64,000 nucleotides of DNA, taken from NCBI RefSeq assembly GCF_001648775.1, contig NZ_LVEJ01000028.1:62001-126000 (forward strand), in the 5' to 3' direction. The notes below the pieces were generated by a model. It made no database searches. It worked only from the letters and a program-made list of their open reading frames with translations, and had not been told where the DNA came from. The DNA comes from Pseudomonas fluorescens (GTDB taxonomy: Bacteria > Pseudomonadota > Gammaproteobacteria > Pseudomonadales > Pseudomonadaceae). The translations under genes were made by a program, and so were the position numbers. Positions 56,717 to 64,000 of the stretch are shown here, in pieces (position 1 is the stretch's first letter; the number at the start of each line of letters is the position of its first letter).

Positions 56717-56746
56717 GGCTATTTCCTCAATCGTGAGGAGACAGCC
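56717..56746 (+). promoter_or_regulatory. 5' stem-loop of oprI mRNA
   Basis: Outer arms GGCT and AGCC and inner arms CCTCA and TGAGG close a 4-nt ATCG loop, at the predicted 5' end of the mRNA. Such terminal hairpins slow decay of abundant transcripts. Confidence 0.6.
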
Positions 56747-56778
56747 ACTTAATTTGAAAGTCCTTGAAGGGGAACACG

Positions 56779-57030
56779 ATGAACAACGTTCTGAAATTCT
56801 CTGCTCTGGCTCTGGCCGCAGTTCTGGCTACCGGTTGCAGCAGCGCATCGAAAGAAACCGAAGCACGTCTGACCGCTACTGAAGACGCAGCTGCTCGCTC
56901 CCAGGCTCGTGCAGACGAAGCTTACCGTAAAGCTGATGAAGCTCTGGCTGCTGCTCAAAAAGCACAACAGACTGCTGACGAAGCTAACGAGCGTGCTCTG
57001 CGCATGCTGGACAAAGCTAGCCGCAAGTAA
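56779..57030 (+). CDS. oprI: Major outer-membrane lipoprotein OprI
   Basis: The 83-residue precursor has a signal peptide with lipobox ATGC (Cys20), then a long Ala-rich trimeric coiled coil (DEAYRKADEALAAAQKAQQT) ending in SRK. It is the Pseudomonas counterpart of Lpp (Braun lipoprotein). The C-terminal Lys is the site by which Lpp-type proteins are joined to peptidoglycan. Codon use is unlike neighbours: GCT, CGT, GAA and AAA dominate, a mark of very high expression. ATG 56779 follows AAGGGGAACACG. Confidence 0.97.
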   Translation: MNNVLKFSALALAAVLATGCSSASKETEARLTATEDAAARSQARADEAYRKADEALAAAQKAQQTADEANERALRMLDKASRK

Positions 57031-57051
57031 TAATCCTTCGGGATTGTTATC

Positions 57052-57082
57052 AAGCCGACCCGATTTTCGGGTCGGCTTTTTT
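57052..57082 (+). terminator. Terminator after oprI
   Basis: AAGCCGACCCGA and its complement TCGGGTCGGCTT flank a short T-rich loop, followed by TTTT. Confidence 0.93.
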
Positions 57083-57113
57083 ATTGCCTGCAGCTTTTGT
57101 TCAGGCAATAAAA

Positions 57114-57144
57114 AACCCGCCGATGCCTGACGCATCGGCGGGTT
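57114..57144 (-). terminator. Terminator after the L,D-transpeptidase gene
   Basis: AACCCGCCGATGC and GCATCGGCGGGTT flank CTGAC; on the minus strand the hairpin is followed by a T-run. Confidence 0.92.
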
Positions 57145-57156
57145 CTGCACCGTGAC

Positions 57157-58128
57157 TTACTGCTGCAAGTCGATCGGTACGTTCGATACCATCGGCGCCG
57201 ACGTATTCGGCGTGCCGATTTCGGTCGGCAGACCATCTTCGGCCGCGACCACATCACGCACCACATCCCAGTTCACGCGCAGGTTGCTGGTGACGTCTTC
57301 ACGCTTGAGCATCGCGTTGATCACTGCGGTGTGCTTGTCGACCACCGACGGGTTGCCCTTGTCGTCGATCGGCGTGTGCGCTTCCAGATAAACCTTGCCG
57401 CCACTGCTGCCGAACTTGTACGCATCGTTGAGGATGCGCACCGACGTTCCGACCGGCACCATGCCGGCCATTTCCAGCACGTTGTTGTTGAACATGCGGA
57501 AGCAACCGTGGCTGGTGCGCATGCCGATACCGAATTTCTTGTTCGAACCGTGGATCAGGTAACCCGGCGTGCCCAGGGTGAACTTGAACGGGCCCAATGG
57601 ATTGTCCGGGCCGGCCGGCACCACGTTTGGCAGTGGATCGCCATCCGCAGCGTGTTCAGCCTTGATCGACGCTGGAGGCGTCCAGGTCGGGTTTGGTGTC
57701 TTGGCGGTGATCGAGGTGTGCGCGATCGGCGAGCCCCAACCCTCACGACCGATCCCCAGCGGGAACGTGTACACCACGTTGCGGCCTTTCGGGAAATAGT
57801 AGAGGCGGTATTCGGCAAGATTGATAACGATGCCTTCGCGCGGACCCGGCGGCAGAATGAACCGCGTCGGCAGGACGATTTCGGTACCGGCGCCCGGCAA
57901 CCAGGCATCGACGCCCGGGTTGGCCGCGACCATCTCCGAGTAGCCCAGATCGTACTTCGTGCCCAGATCGGCGAAGGTGTCTTCGTACTTGGCTTTGATC
58001 ACCTGCACCTGACCGATGATGTCTTCACCGGGCGGTGGCAGGGGAAACTCCAATGCAGCAACGGGACCGGCCACACACAGGGCGGCAAGTGACAGGCAGC
58101 GGGTGACGGCAGGAAAGCGCGGCAACAT
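57157..58128 (-). CDS. L,D-transpeptidase (YkuD/ErfK family) with LysM-like region
   Basis: The 323-residue exported protein has a signal peptide (to about residue 25), a LysM-like segment (YEDTFADLGTKYDLGYSEMVAANPGVDAW, residues 48-76) and a YkuD domain with the catalytic SHGCFRM after HGSNKKFGIG. Such enzymes make 3-3 crosslinks or attach Lpp-type lipoproteins to peptidoglycan. ATG 58128 (MLPRFPAVTRC) follows AAGGA; earlier ATGs at 58146 and above are possible. It converges on oprI. Confidence 0.92.
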   Translation of the reverse strand: MLPRFPAVTRCLSLAALCVAGPVAALEFPLPPPGEDIIGQVQVIKAKYEDTFADLGTKYDLGYSEMVAANPGVDAWLPGAGTEIVLPTRFILPPGPREGIVINLAEYRLYYFPKGRNVVYTFPLGIGREGWGSPIAHTSITAKTPNPTWTPPASIKAEHAADGDPLPNVVPAGPDNPLGPFKFTLGTPGYLIHGSNKKFGIGMRTSHGCFRMFNNNVLEMAGMVPVGTSVRILNDAYKFGSSGGKVYLEAHTPIDDKGNPSVVDKHTAVINAMLKREDVTSNLRVNWDVVRDVVAAEDGLPTEIGTPNTSAPMVSNVPIDLQQ

Positions 58129-58276
58129 CCGGAAAATCCTTCGCATGATCATCAAGGGTATAAGAGCGCGATTGTACACCGCACTTTGAATATTCGGGGA
58201 GACGGCCCGATAGGCAGACAGAAGTCTTCATGTAAGCGCTGCCGCAGGCTCGGCCGCGATCGGGCGAGCTCTGGGT

Positions 58277-58570
58277 TTAAAGCTCGAAACGCAGCTCCGG
58301 CCAGATCGGCGACGTCCCGCGCTTCTGCGACTCAAGAATCGCCCGACACAGCGAACACAGGCGCTGATCCTGAAACACCCGGCGATCCACGCTCGACCAG
58401 CGCGGTTGCGCCGGCAGCAGGCTGCCGCAGAGGGTGCGATCAGCCGAGCCACCGAGTTCGAGTTGCCGGGTCACCAGATGCACCCGCACTTCCTGGCAGG
58501 CGAACAGGTCCAGCTGCTCGTCAGGCTCGATCAGTTGGTAGGCAAACAGGGACCAGGCAGAACGCGACAT
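58277..58570 (-). CDS. Conserved hypothetical protein with cysteine pairs
   Basis: The 97-residue protein starts MSRSAWSLFAYQLIEPDEQLDL after GGAGCCCCCG. It has four cysteines, FACQEV, RTLCGS and CSLC in QDQRLCSLCRAIL; the last CxxC could bind a metal or be redox-active. I do not recognise the family. It lies between tesA and the L,D-transpeptidase gene, all on the minus strand. Confidence 0.8.
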   Translation of the reverse strand: MSRSAWSLFAYQLIEPDEQLDLFACQEVRVHLVTRQLELGGSADRTLCGSLLPAQPRWSSVDRRVFQDQRLCSLCRAILESQKRGTSPIWPELRFEL

Positions 58571-58627
58571 CGGGGGCTCCAAATAAGGGGGCGCCACATT
58601 AGCCGAAAGCCTGCCCTTAGAAAAGCC

Positions 58628-59233
58628 TCATAACAGCGGTTTTAGCGTCGGCCAGACATTTTCCAGCAACTTGCCCTGAGCCCCGACCGCCGGGTGTAGA
58701 CCATCGGCCTGCATCAAGTCCGGATGACCGCCCACGCCGTCGAGGAAAAACGGTACCAGCGGGATCTTTTTATCGTCGGCGAGTTTGCCGTAGACCTCGG
58801 CAAAAGCATCGGTGTAGCGCTTGCCGTAGTTGGGCGGCAGTTGCATGCCCAACAGCAACACCTTGGCCCCGCTCTGGCGGGAGCTGTCGATCATCGAGGC
58901 AAGATTTTGTTGCAATTGAGTTGGCGGCATTCCGCGCAAGCCATCATTGCCACCCAGTTCGAGGATCACCAGTGCCGGTTTATGCTCTGCAAGCAGCGCG
59001 GGCAGCCGCGCCTGGCCTCCGGCACTGGTGTCGCCGCTGATCGAGGCATTGACCACTTTGTCGTCGAAACCCTCCTGTTTGAGCCGTTGTTCGAGCAACG
59101 ACACCCACCCCAAGCGGGTATCCAGTCCGAAACCGGCGCTGATACTATCGCCAACGATCAGGACAGTACCCGCCGCTGCGCTCTGGGCCATGCACATCAA
59201 GGCCAGGCCAGCACTCAAAAACCACACACGCAT
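58628..59233 (-). CDS. tesA: Periplasmic acyl-CoA thioesterase I / lysophospholipase (TesA, SGNH hydrolase)
   Basis: The 201-residue precursor has a signal peptide (MRVWFLSAGLALMCMAQSAAAG). The mature enzyme has the SGNH blocks: GDSISAGFGLD (nucleophile Ser), ISGDTS, GGNDGLRG (oxyanion Asn) and DGLHP (Asp/His). It cleaves acyl-CoA and lysophospholipids. ATG 59233 follows GGAGAATCCG. The start codon is only 10 bp from the start of the divergent ABC gene, so the two genes' ribosome sites and promoters overlap. Confidence 0.95.
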   Translation of the reverse strand: MRVWFLSAGLALMCMAQSAAAGTVLIVGDSISAGFGLDTRLGWVSLLEQRLKQEGFDDKVVNASISGDTSAGGQARLPALLAEHKPALVILELGGNDGLRGMPPTQLQQNLASMIDSSRQSGAKVLLLGMQLPPNYGKRYTDAFAEVYGKLADDKKIPLVPFFLDGVGGHPDLMQADGLHPAVGAQGKLLENVWPTLKPLL

Positions 59234-59243
59234 CGGATTCTCC

Positions 59244-59927
59244 ATGGGCGCAAGCATTCTCACCGCGAAGAACCTCAGCAAAGTGGTTCCCAGCGCGGAA
59301 GGTGAACTGACTATCCTGCACGAACTCAGCCTGGAACTGAACAAGGGCGACAGCCTGGCCATCGTCGGCGCATCCGGTTCGGGCAAATCCACCCTCCTCG
59401 GCCTGCTCGCCGGCCTCGACCTGCCGAGCAGCGGCGAAGTCATCCTCGCCGGGCAAGGCCTGAGCAATCTTGACGAAGACCAGCGTGCGCGCATCCGAGC
59501 CGAGCATGTCGGTTTCGTCTTCCAGTCGTTCCAGTTGCTCGACAGCCTCAATGCGCTGGAAAACGTCATGCTGCCGCTGGAACTCGATGGCCGCAAAGAC
59601 GCCCGTGAGCGGGCGACTGAGCTGCTCCAGCGCGTCGGCCTCGGTCAACGTCTGACGCACTCGCCGCGCCAGCTCTCCGGTGGCGAACAACAGCGTGTGG
59701 CCATCGCCCGCGCCTTTGCTGCCGAGCCCGACGTACTGTTCGCCGACGAGCCGACCGGCAACCTCGACAGCCACACTGGCGAGCGCATCAGCGATTTGCT
59801 TTTCGAATTGAACAAGGAACGCGGCACCACCCTGGTGCTGGTGACCCACGACGAACGCCTGGCTCATCGTTGCCGGCGCCTGATCCGTCTTGAAGCCGGG
59901 CTGTTGGTCGCCCCTCTGGAGCCTTGA
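59244..59927 (+). CDS. ybbA: ABC exporter ATPase (YbbA/LolD-like)
   Basis: The 227-residue ATPase has Walker A in IVGASGSGKSTLLGLL, signature LSGGEQQRVAIARA and Walker B DVLFADEPTGNLD, followed by the H-loop in LVTHDERLAHRC. It belongs to the MacB/LolD superfamily of mechanotransmitters. With the next gene it forms the YbbA-YbbP type transporter, which in E. coli stands beside tesA as here. ATG 59244 is 10 bp from the divergent tesA start. Confidence 0.93.
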   Translation: MGASILTAKNLSKVVPSAEGELTILHELSLELNKGDSLAIVGASGSGKSTLLGLLAGLDLPSSGEVILAGQGLSNLDEDQRARIRAEHVGFVFQSFQLLDSLNALENVMLPLELDGRKDARERATELLQRVGLGQRLTHSPRQLSGGEQQRVAIARAFAAEPDVLFADEPTGNLDSHTGERISDLLFELNKERGTTLVLVTHDERLAHRCRRLIRLEAGLLVAPLEP

Positions 59928-62431
59928 TGGCACGTTTGCCGCTGTTGCGTCTGTTCAGCCTCGCCCTGCGCCAACTGATGCGCGATGCCCGTGCCGGGGA
60001 ATTGCGCGTGTTGTTCTTCGCGTTGGTCGTGGCGGTGGCGGCGAGTACTGCCATCGGTTACTTCGGCGCCCGCCTGAACGGCGCCATGATGCTGCGCGCC
60101 ACTGAGTTTCTCGGCGCTGATCTGGTACTTGAGGGCAGCTCCCCGGCCCGTGAAGAACAGATCAGGAGTGGTACCGAGCTGCGCCTGAATCATGCGCAGG
60201 TGGTGGAGTTTTCCAGCGTCATCGCCACCGACAACGGCATTCAGTTGTCGAGCATCAAAGCCGTCGACCGCGCCTATCCGTTGCGCGGTGAACTGAAGAG
60301 CGCACCTGCGCCTTTCGCCGCCGAACAAACCGGTGGCGAACCGCAACCCGGCGAAGCCTGGGTCGAGGCACGCCTGCTGACCGCACTGGATCTGAAGATC
60401 GGCGACAGCATCGATGTCGGCATGAAGACCTTGAAACTGACCCGCGTGCTGACCTATGAACCGGATCGCGCCGGCAACTTCTACAGCCTCACGCCGCGGG
60501 TCATGATCAACCTCGATGACCTCGCCGCCACCGGCGTCGTGCAACCCGGTAGCCGGGTGAGTTACCGCGAACTGTGGCGCGGTGAACCGCAGGCGCTGGA
60601 AACCTATCGGCAATTGATCAAACCCGGGCTCGCCGCCAACCAGCGCATTCAGGACGCCCGCGATGGCAACCGGCAGATTGGCGGTGCGCTGGGCAAGGCC
60701 GAACGTTATCTGAACATGGCCAGTCTGGTCGCCGTGCTGTTGGCCGGTGTCGCCGTGGCGCTGTCGGCGAACCGTTTCGCCAGCCGCCGTTTCGATGCCA
60801 GCGCGTTGCTGCGCTGCCTGGGATTATCGCGCCGGGAAACCATGCTGTTGTTCAGTTTGCAACTGACCGTGCTGGGCTTGCTCGCCGCGCTCAGCGGCGC
60901 GCTGCTGGGCTGGCTGGCGCAACTGGGCTTGTTCGCGCTGCTGCATGATTTGTTGCCAAGCGATGTGCCACCGGGCGGTCTGTTTCCAGCCATCGCCGGG
61001 ATCGGCACGGGACTGGTGGCGCTGGCGGGTTTCGCCTTGCCGCCCCTCGCTGCGCTGGGGCGTGTGCCGCCGTTACGTGTGCTGCGCCGCGACATGCTGC
61101 CGATCCCGTCGAGTACCTGGATGGTTTACGGCGCAGCCTTGGGCGCGCTCGGCCTGATCATGTGGCGCTTGAGCCTGGATCTGCTGCTGACCTTCGCGCT
61201 GCTCGGCGGGGGCGTGGTCGCCGCGTTGCTATTGGGCGGTTTGCTGTTGTTGTTGCTGCAAAGCCTGCGGCGGATGCTCGCCCGTGCTTCGTTGCCGTGG
61301 CGCCTGGGCCTGGGCCAGTTGCTGCGCCATCCCTTGGCAGCGGCCGGTCAGTCGCTGGCATTCGGCCTGATTCTGCTGTCGATGGCCTTGATTGCCCTGC
61401 TGCGGGGCGAACTGCTCGACACCTGGCAAAACCAACTGCCGAAAAATGCGCCGAACTACTTTGCCCTGAATATTCTGCCGGCAGACAAACAGGCCTTCAC
61501 CGATCACCTGATCAAAGTCTCCGCACAAGCGGCGCCACTGTATCCGGTGGTGCCGGGGCGTCTGATCAGCATCAATGGCGAAGCCGTGCAGCAAATCGTC
61601 AGCAAGGATTCGGCCGGTGACCGTGCGGTGCAGCGCGACTTGAGCCTGACCTGGGCGGCGGATCTGCCTGCGGGCAACAAGCTCACCGCCGGGGAATGGT
61701 GGAAGGATCAACCTACGGATGATGTTCCCGGTGTCTCGGTGGAAGGCAAAGTCGCCGAAAGCCTCAAGCTCAAACTCGGCGATCACATGGTGTTCAGCGT
61801 CGGCGGGGTCAATCGTGAAGCGAAGGTCACCAGCCTGCGCGAGATCAACTGGGACAATTTCCAGCCGAACTTCTTCATGATCTTCCAGCCCGGCACGCTG
61901 AAAGATCTACCGGCGACTTATTTGACCAGTTTCTATCTGGCACCCGGACATGATCAGCAGATCGTTGATCTGTCGCGGACCTTCCCGGCAGTGACCATTC
62001 TGCAAGTCGAAGCGCTGCTCGAACAATTGCGCAGCATCCTCGCCCAAGTCACCTTGGCCGTTGAATACGTATTGTTGTTTGTCTTGGCGGCGGGGATGGC
62101 GGTGCTGTTTTCCGGCTTGCAGTCGACGCTCGACGAACGTATTCGCCAAGGTGCGCTGCTGCGTGCTCTGGGCGCGGAGCGACAGTTGCTGATTAAGGCA
62201 CGGCGCATCGAGTTCGGCTTGCTCGGTGCAGTCAGCGGCTTGCTCGCGGCGATAGGCTCGGAAGTGGTGAGTCTGGTGCTGTATCGCTACGCCTTTGATC
62301 TGCCGTGGCATCCGCATCCATGGTTGTTGGTGCTGCCATTAATTGGCGCCGCGCTGATTGGGGGTGCCGGTGTGTTCGGCACGCGCCGGGCGCTCAATGC
62401 AAGTCCACTGACAGTGTTGCGCGAGGGTTGA
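59927..62431 (+). CDS. ybbP: ABC exporter permease (YbbP-like, two FtsX units)
   Basis: The 834-residue permease has about ten transmembrane helices in two FtsX-type blocks with large periplasmic domains between, as in YbbP. Landmarks are LRVLFFALVVAVAASTAIGYF near the N-terminus and LLRALGAERQLLIKARRIEFGLLG near the C-terminus. ATG 59927 overlaps the ATPase stop (TGATG). Substrate unknown; the neighbourhood of tesA suggests a lipid or lipoprotein role. Confidence 0.93.
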   Translation: MARLPLLRLFSLALRQLMRDARAGELRVLFFALVVAVAASTAIGYFGARLNGAMMLRATEFLGADLVLEGSSPAREEQIRSGTELRLNHAQVVEFSSVIATDNGIQLSSIKAVDRAYPLRGELKSAPAPFAAEQTGGEPQPGEAWVEARLLTALDLKIGDSIDVGMKTLKLTRVLTYEPDRAGNFYSLTPRVMINLDDLAATGVVQPGSRVSYRELWRGEPQALETYRQLIKPGLAANQRIQDARDGNRQIGGALGKAERYLNMASLVAVLLAGVAVALSANRFASRRFDASALLRCLGLSRRETMLLFSLQLTVLGLLAALSGALLGWLAQLGLFALLHDLLPSDVPPGGLFPAIAGIGTGLVALAGFALPPLAALGRVPPLRVLRRDMLPIPSSTWMVYGAALGALGLIMWRLSLDLLLTFALLGGGVVAALLLGGLLLLLLQSLRRMLARASLPWRLGLGQLLRHPLAAAGQSLAFGLILLSMALIALLRGELLDTWQNQLPKNAPNYFALNILPADKQAFTDHLIKVSAQAAPLYPVVPGRLISINGEAVQQIVSKDSAGDRAVQRDLSLTWAADLPAGNKLTAGEWWKDQPTDDVPGVSVEGKVAESLKLKLGDHMVFSVGGVNREAKVTSLREINWDNFQPNFFMIFQPGTLKDLPATYLTSFYLAPGHDQQIVDLSRTFPAVTILQVEALLEQLRSILAQVTLAVEYVLLFVLAAGMAVLFSGLQSTLDERIRQGALLRALGAERQLLIKARRIEFGLLGAVSGLLAAIGSEVVSLVLYRYAFDLPWHPHPWLLVLPLIGAALIGGAGVFGTRRALNASPLTVLREG

Positions 62432-62465
62432 TAGACTCAAGCGGTCTTAATCACAAGAAGTTGCC

Positions 62466-62963
62466 ATGAGCCGTTATCGCCCTCCCCGCACCGCCGGCAC
62501 CGCGCTGATCACCCCTGAAGGTGAAGCGCGGATGCGCGCCGAATTCCATGAGCTGTGGCACGTGCGCCGCCCGCAGGTGACACAATCGGTCAGCGAGGCC
62601 GCGGCACAGGGCGATCGCTCGGAGAACGCCGAATACACCTATGGCAAGAAGATGCTGCGCGAGATCGACAGTCGCGTGCGCTTTCTGACCAAACGCCTGG
62701 AAGCGTTGAAAGTCGTCAGCGAAAAACCCAGCGATCCGAACAAGGTCTACTTCGGCGCCTGGGTGACCATCGAAGACGAAGACGGCAAGCAGTCGCGCTA
62801 CCGCATCGTCGGCCCGGATGAACTGGATTTGAAACTGGGCCTGATCAGCATCGACTCGCCACTGGCCCGCGCCTTGATCGGCAAGGCGCTGGATGCTGAA
62901 GTCCGGGTGCAGACGCCGACCGGCGAGCAATTCGTTTACATCGTCGCCATCGACTATCCGTAA
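62466..62963 (+). CDS. greB: Transcript cleavage factor GreB
   Basis: The 165-residue protein begins MSRYRPPRTAGTALITPEGEARMRAE and has the acidic coiled-coil tip GDRSENAEYTYGKKMLREID. The C-terminal domain has IVGPDELDLKLGLISIDSPLARALIGK. It rescues backtracked RNA polymerase. The YGKK after the tip is GreB-specific. It follows the permease gene by 34 bp and converges on a hypothetical gene 6 bp away. Confidence 0.96.
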   Translation: MSRYRPPRTAGTALITPEGEARMRAEFHELWHVRRPQVTQSVSEAAAQGDRSENAEYTYGKKMLREIDSRVRFLTKRLEALKVVSEKPSDPNKVYFGAWVTIEDEDGKQSRYRIVGPDELDLKLGLISIDSPLARALIGKALDAEVRVQTPTGEQFVYIVAIDYP

Positions 62964-62969
62964 ATCGTA

Positions 62970-63278
62970 TCAGCGGCGGGTGATCAAGCCCTGCCGCGCG
63001 ACGCGGGTCAGTTGCTTGATCATTTCCGGTGCATCTTCCGCAGTCGGTGCCTGAATCACCGCCAGATCAAAACTGTCACTGGCAAAACGCGCCAGCGATT
63101 CGCCGTCTTCAACGAACTGGATCAGGAATGCGGCAGGACCGCCGCTGCGACGTGGCCAGCCATCGAGATAACGCAACAGCGTCGGCTGATGTTTGCCGCC
63201 AAGGAGGATTTTCGGGTTGCGCTGGGTGATATGTGCCGTGATCGGCGCGGGACGTGCTGGAGGGCGTAGTGCATTCAT
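62970..63278 (-). CDS. Conserved hypothetical protein
   Basis: The 102-residue soluble protein starts MNALRPPARPAPITAHITQRNP. The segment GESLARFASDSFDLAVIQAPTAEDAPEMIKQLTRVAR looks like the end of a methyltransferase-like fold, but no SAM loop is present. I do not recognise the family. ATG 63278 is used; the frame is open to 63299. Confidence 0.72.
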   Translation of the reverse strand: MNALRPPARPAPITAHITQRNPKILLGGKHQPTLLRYLDGWPRRSGGPAAFLIQFVEDGESLARFASDSFDLAVIQAPTAEDAPEMIKQLTRVARQGLITRR

Positions 63279-63483
63279 CGTGTCGTGTCTCTGCCTCAAA
63301 AGTCTGCATGGCAGGTGAGAGGCAACACCGAACCAGCGCTTTAGCGGTATTTCGAAGCCCTGTTCCGGCTTCTGACGGCAACTGTTGAAGTCACCTGGCG
63401 CCCCGCAAGTAGCTGTTTAAATCGGCGCATGGGCAACATCCTAGAGAACGTGACCGATCAGTGTCAAGAATCAGCCGCAACAA

Positions 63484-63510
63484 AAAAGGCCCGCACAATG
63501 CGGGCCTTTT
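63484..63510. terminator. Terminator after the DoxX gene
   Basis: AAAAGGCCCGC and GCGGGCCTTTT flank ACAAT. A-run and T-run are on both sides; the minus-strand DoxX gene ends 17 bp away. Confidence 0.9.
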
Positions 63511-63526
63511 CCGTGAGCCAGAGCGC

Positions 63527-63961
63527 TTAACCGGCGATGGCGCGGTCTACCGAAAGCTTGCCGGCGCCTTCGATCAGAACGGCGAGGCTGCCACCGAGCA
63601 GGGCCAGGGCGAACTCGTAACCGTTGTTGGCCATAAACAAACCGTTACTGATGTGTACGGTGAAGATCGCCACCAGCGACAGGAAGGTCAGGCCCAGCGC
63701 CGCCGGGCGCACCAGCAGACCGATGATCAAGGCCAGGCCAGCGAAGAACTCAGTACCGCCGGCCAGCGTGGCCATCAGGTAGCCCGGGTGCAGGCCGATG
63801 CTGTCCATGTACTGGGCGGTGCCTGCCAGGCCGTAACCACCGAACAGACCGAAAAGTTTTTGCGAACCGTGAGCTGCGAAGATCACGCCGACAGCAATGC
63901 GCAGGATGGTCAGACCGTAGCCGGCGCGGGTAAACAGGACTTTGTTGATCAGAGAGCTCAT
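63527..63961 (-). CDS. DoxX family membrane protein
   Basis: The 144-residue protein has four transmembrane helices and the DoxX pattern LRIAVGVIFAAHGSQKLFGLFGGYGLAG, then GTEFFAGLALIIGLLVRPAALG. DoxX proteins are membrane subunits of thiosulfate:quinone oxidoreductases in archaea, but bacterial single-gene versions have no settled role. ATG 63961 is followed by an ordinary DoxX N-terminus. The gene ends near the right edge. Confidence 0.93.
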   Translation of the reverse strand: MSSLINKVLFTRAGYGLTILRIAVGVIFAAHGSQKLFGLFGGYGLAGTAQYMDSIGLHPGYLMATLAGGTEFFAGLALIIGLLVRPAALGLTFLSLVAIFTVHISNGLFMANNGYEFALALLGGSLAVLIEGAGKLSVDRAIAG

Positions 63962-64000
63962 GAGGCATTCCTTGTTTTTGCGAGGAGTTATGTGTGTTGG

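Noticed and set aside
1..64000. CRISPR arrays, tRNA or rRNA genes, IS elements, prophage, genomic island
   Set aside because: No spaced direct repeats, no cloverleaf or rRNA sequence, no transposase or integrase, and base composition is even apart from short AT-rich intergenic parts.

Overview
The window is ordinary, gene-dense core chromosome of a Pseudomonas, most likely of the P. fluorescens group. This rests on high GC, on gene order that I recall as matching P. aeruginosa blocks (sagS-ospR-gpx-msrB-aminotransferase-htpX-tpm; ohrR-ohr-efp-earP; oprI-L,D-transpeptidase-tesA-ABC exporter; DAHP synthase-ketopantoate reductase-cysB), and on many copies of the 'GTGGGAGCGAGC..GCTCGCGAA' REP sequence typical of fluorescent pseudomonads. 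I see no phage, IS element, integron, CRISPR array, rRNA or tRNA. About 65 genes are supported.

Layout. 1-7.3 kb: end of a 3'-5' exonuclease, ppnP, a MOSC protein, cheV with a FliA-type promoter, a lone Hpt-like protein that lacks its phospho-histidine, a NarL-type two-component pair, a YegS lipid kinase and an XhlA-like membrane protein. 7.3-9.8 kb: molybdenum-cofactor genes moeA, moaB, mobA. 9.8-16.3 kb: a small lipoprotein, an RluA-like pseudouridine synthase, a small unknown gene under a near-perfect LexA box, a glutaredoxin-like protein, a KefB/C-type antiporter, an ammonium transporter with an unusual leader, and a DUF883/YqjE/YqjK-like envelope operon. 16.3-31.4 kb is a signalling region: EAL phosphodiesterase, dgt, EvgA/BvgA-like regulator with a BvgS-like phosphorelay kinase, HD-GYP protein with a large insertion, free-Met-sulfoxide reductase with an AAA ATPase, SagS-like hybrid kinase, then ospR-gpx.

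31.4-42.9 kb: msrB, alanine-type aminotransferase, htpX, tpm, DOPA-dioxygenase, deaD with a long leader, crotonase, a spermidine-synthase-like protein, a class II DAHP synthase, and YcaQ/AlkX. 42.9-50.2 kb: DUF1127, two LysR regulators around a TauE permease, ohrR-ohr with a shared 41-bp element, efp-earP, and a membrane protein coupled to a Gre-like factor. 50.2-56.1 kb: cysB, universal stress protein, nucleotidase, ketopantoate-reductase-like, thioredoxin-like, PilZ, a class I DAHP synthase, GNAT. 56.7-64 kb: oprI facing an L,D-transpeptidase, tesA head-to-head with an ABC exporter, greB, a hypothetical, DoxX.

Themes. Peroxide and sulfoxide defence genes recur (gpx/ospR, msrB, fRMsr, ohr/ohrR), and two different candidate OhrR-family operators can be read directly. 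Cyclic-di-GMP proteins recur too (EAL, HD-GYP, degenerate PilZ, SagS). I did not find a clearly new multi-gene system. The best leads for novelty are the LexA-boxed unknown gene, the pseudo-Hpt protein, the insertion in the HD-GYP domain, and the inverted repeat in the ammonium-transporter leader.
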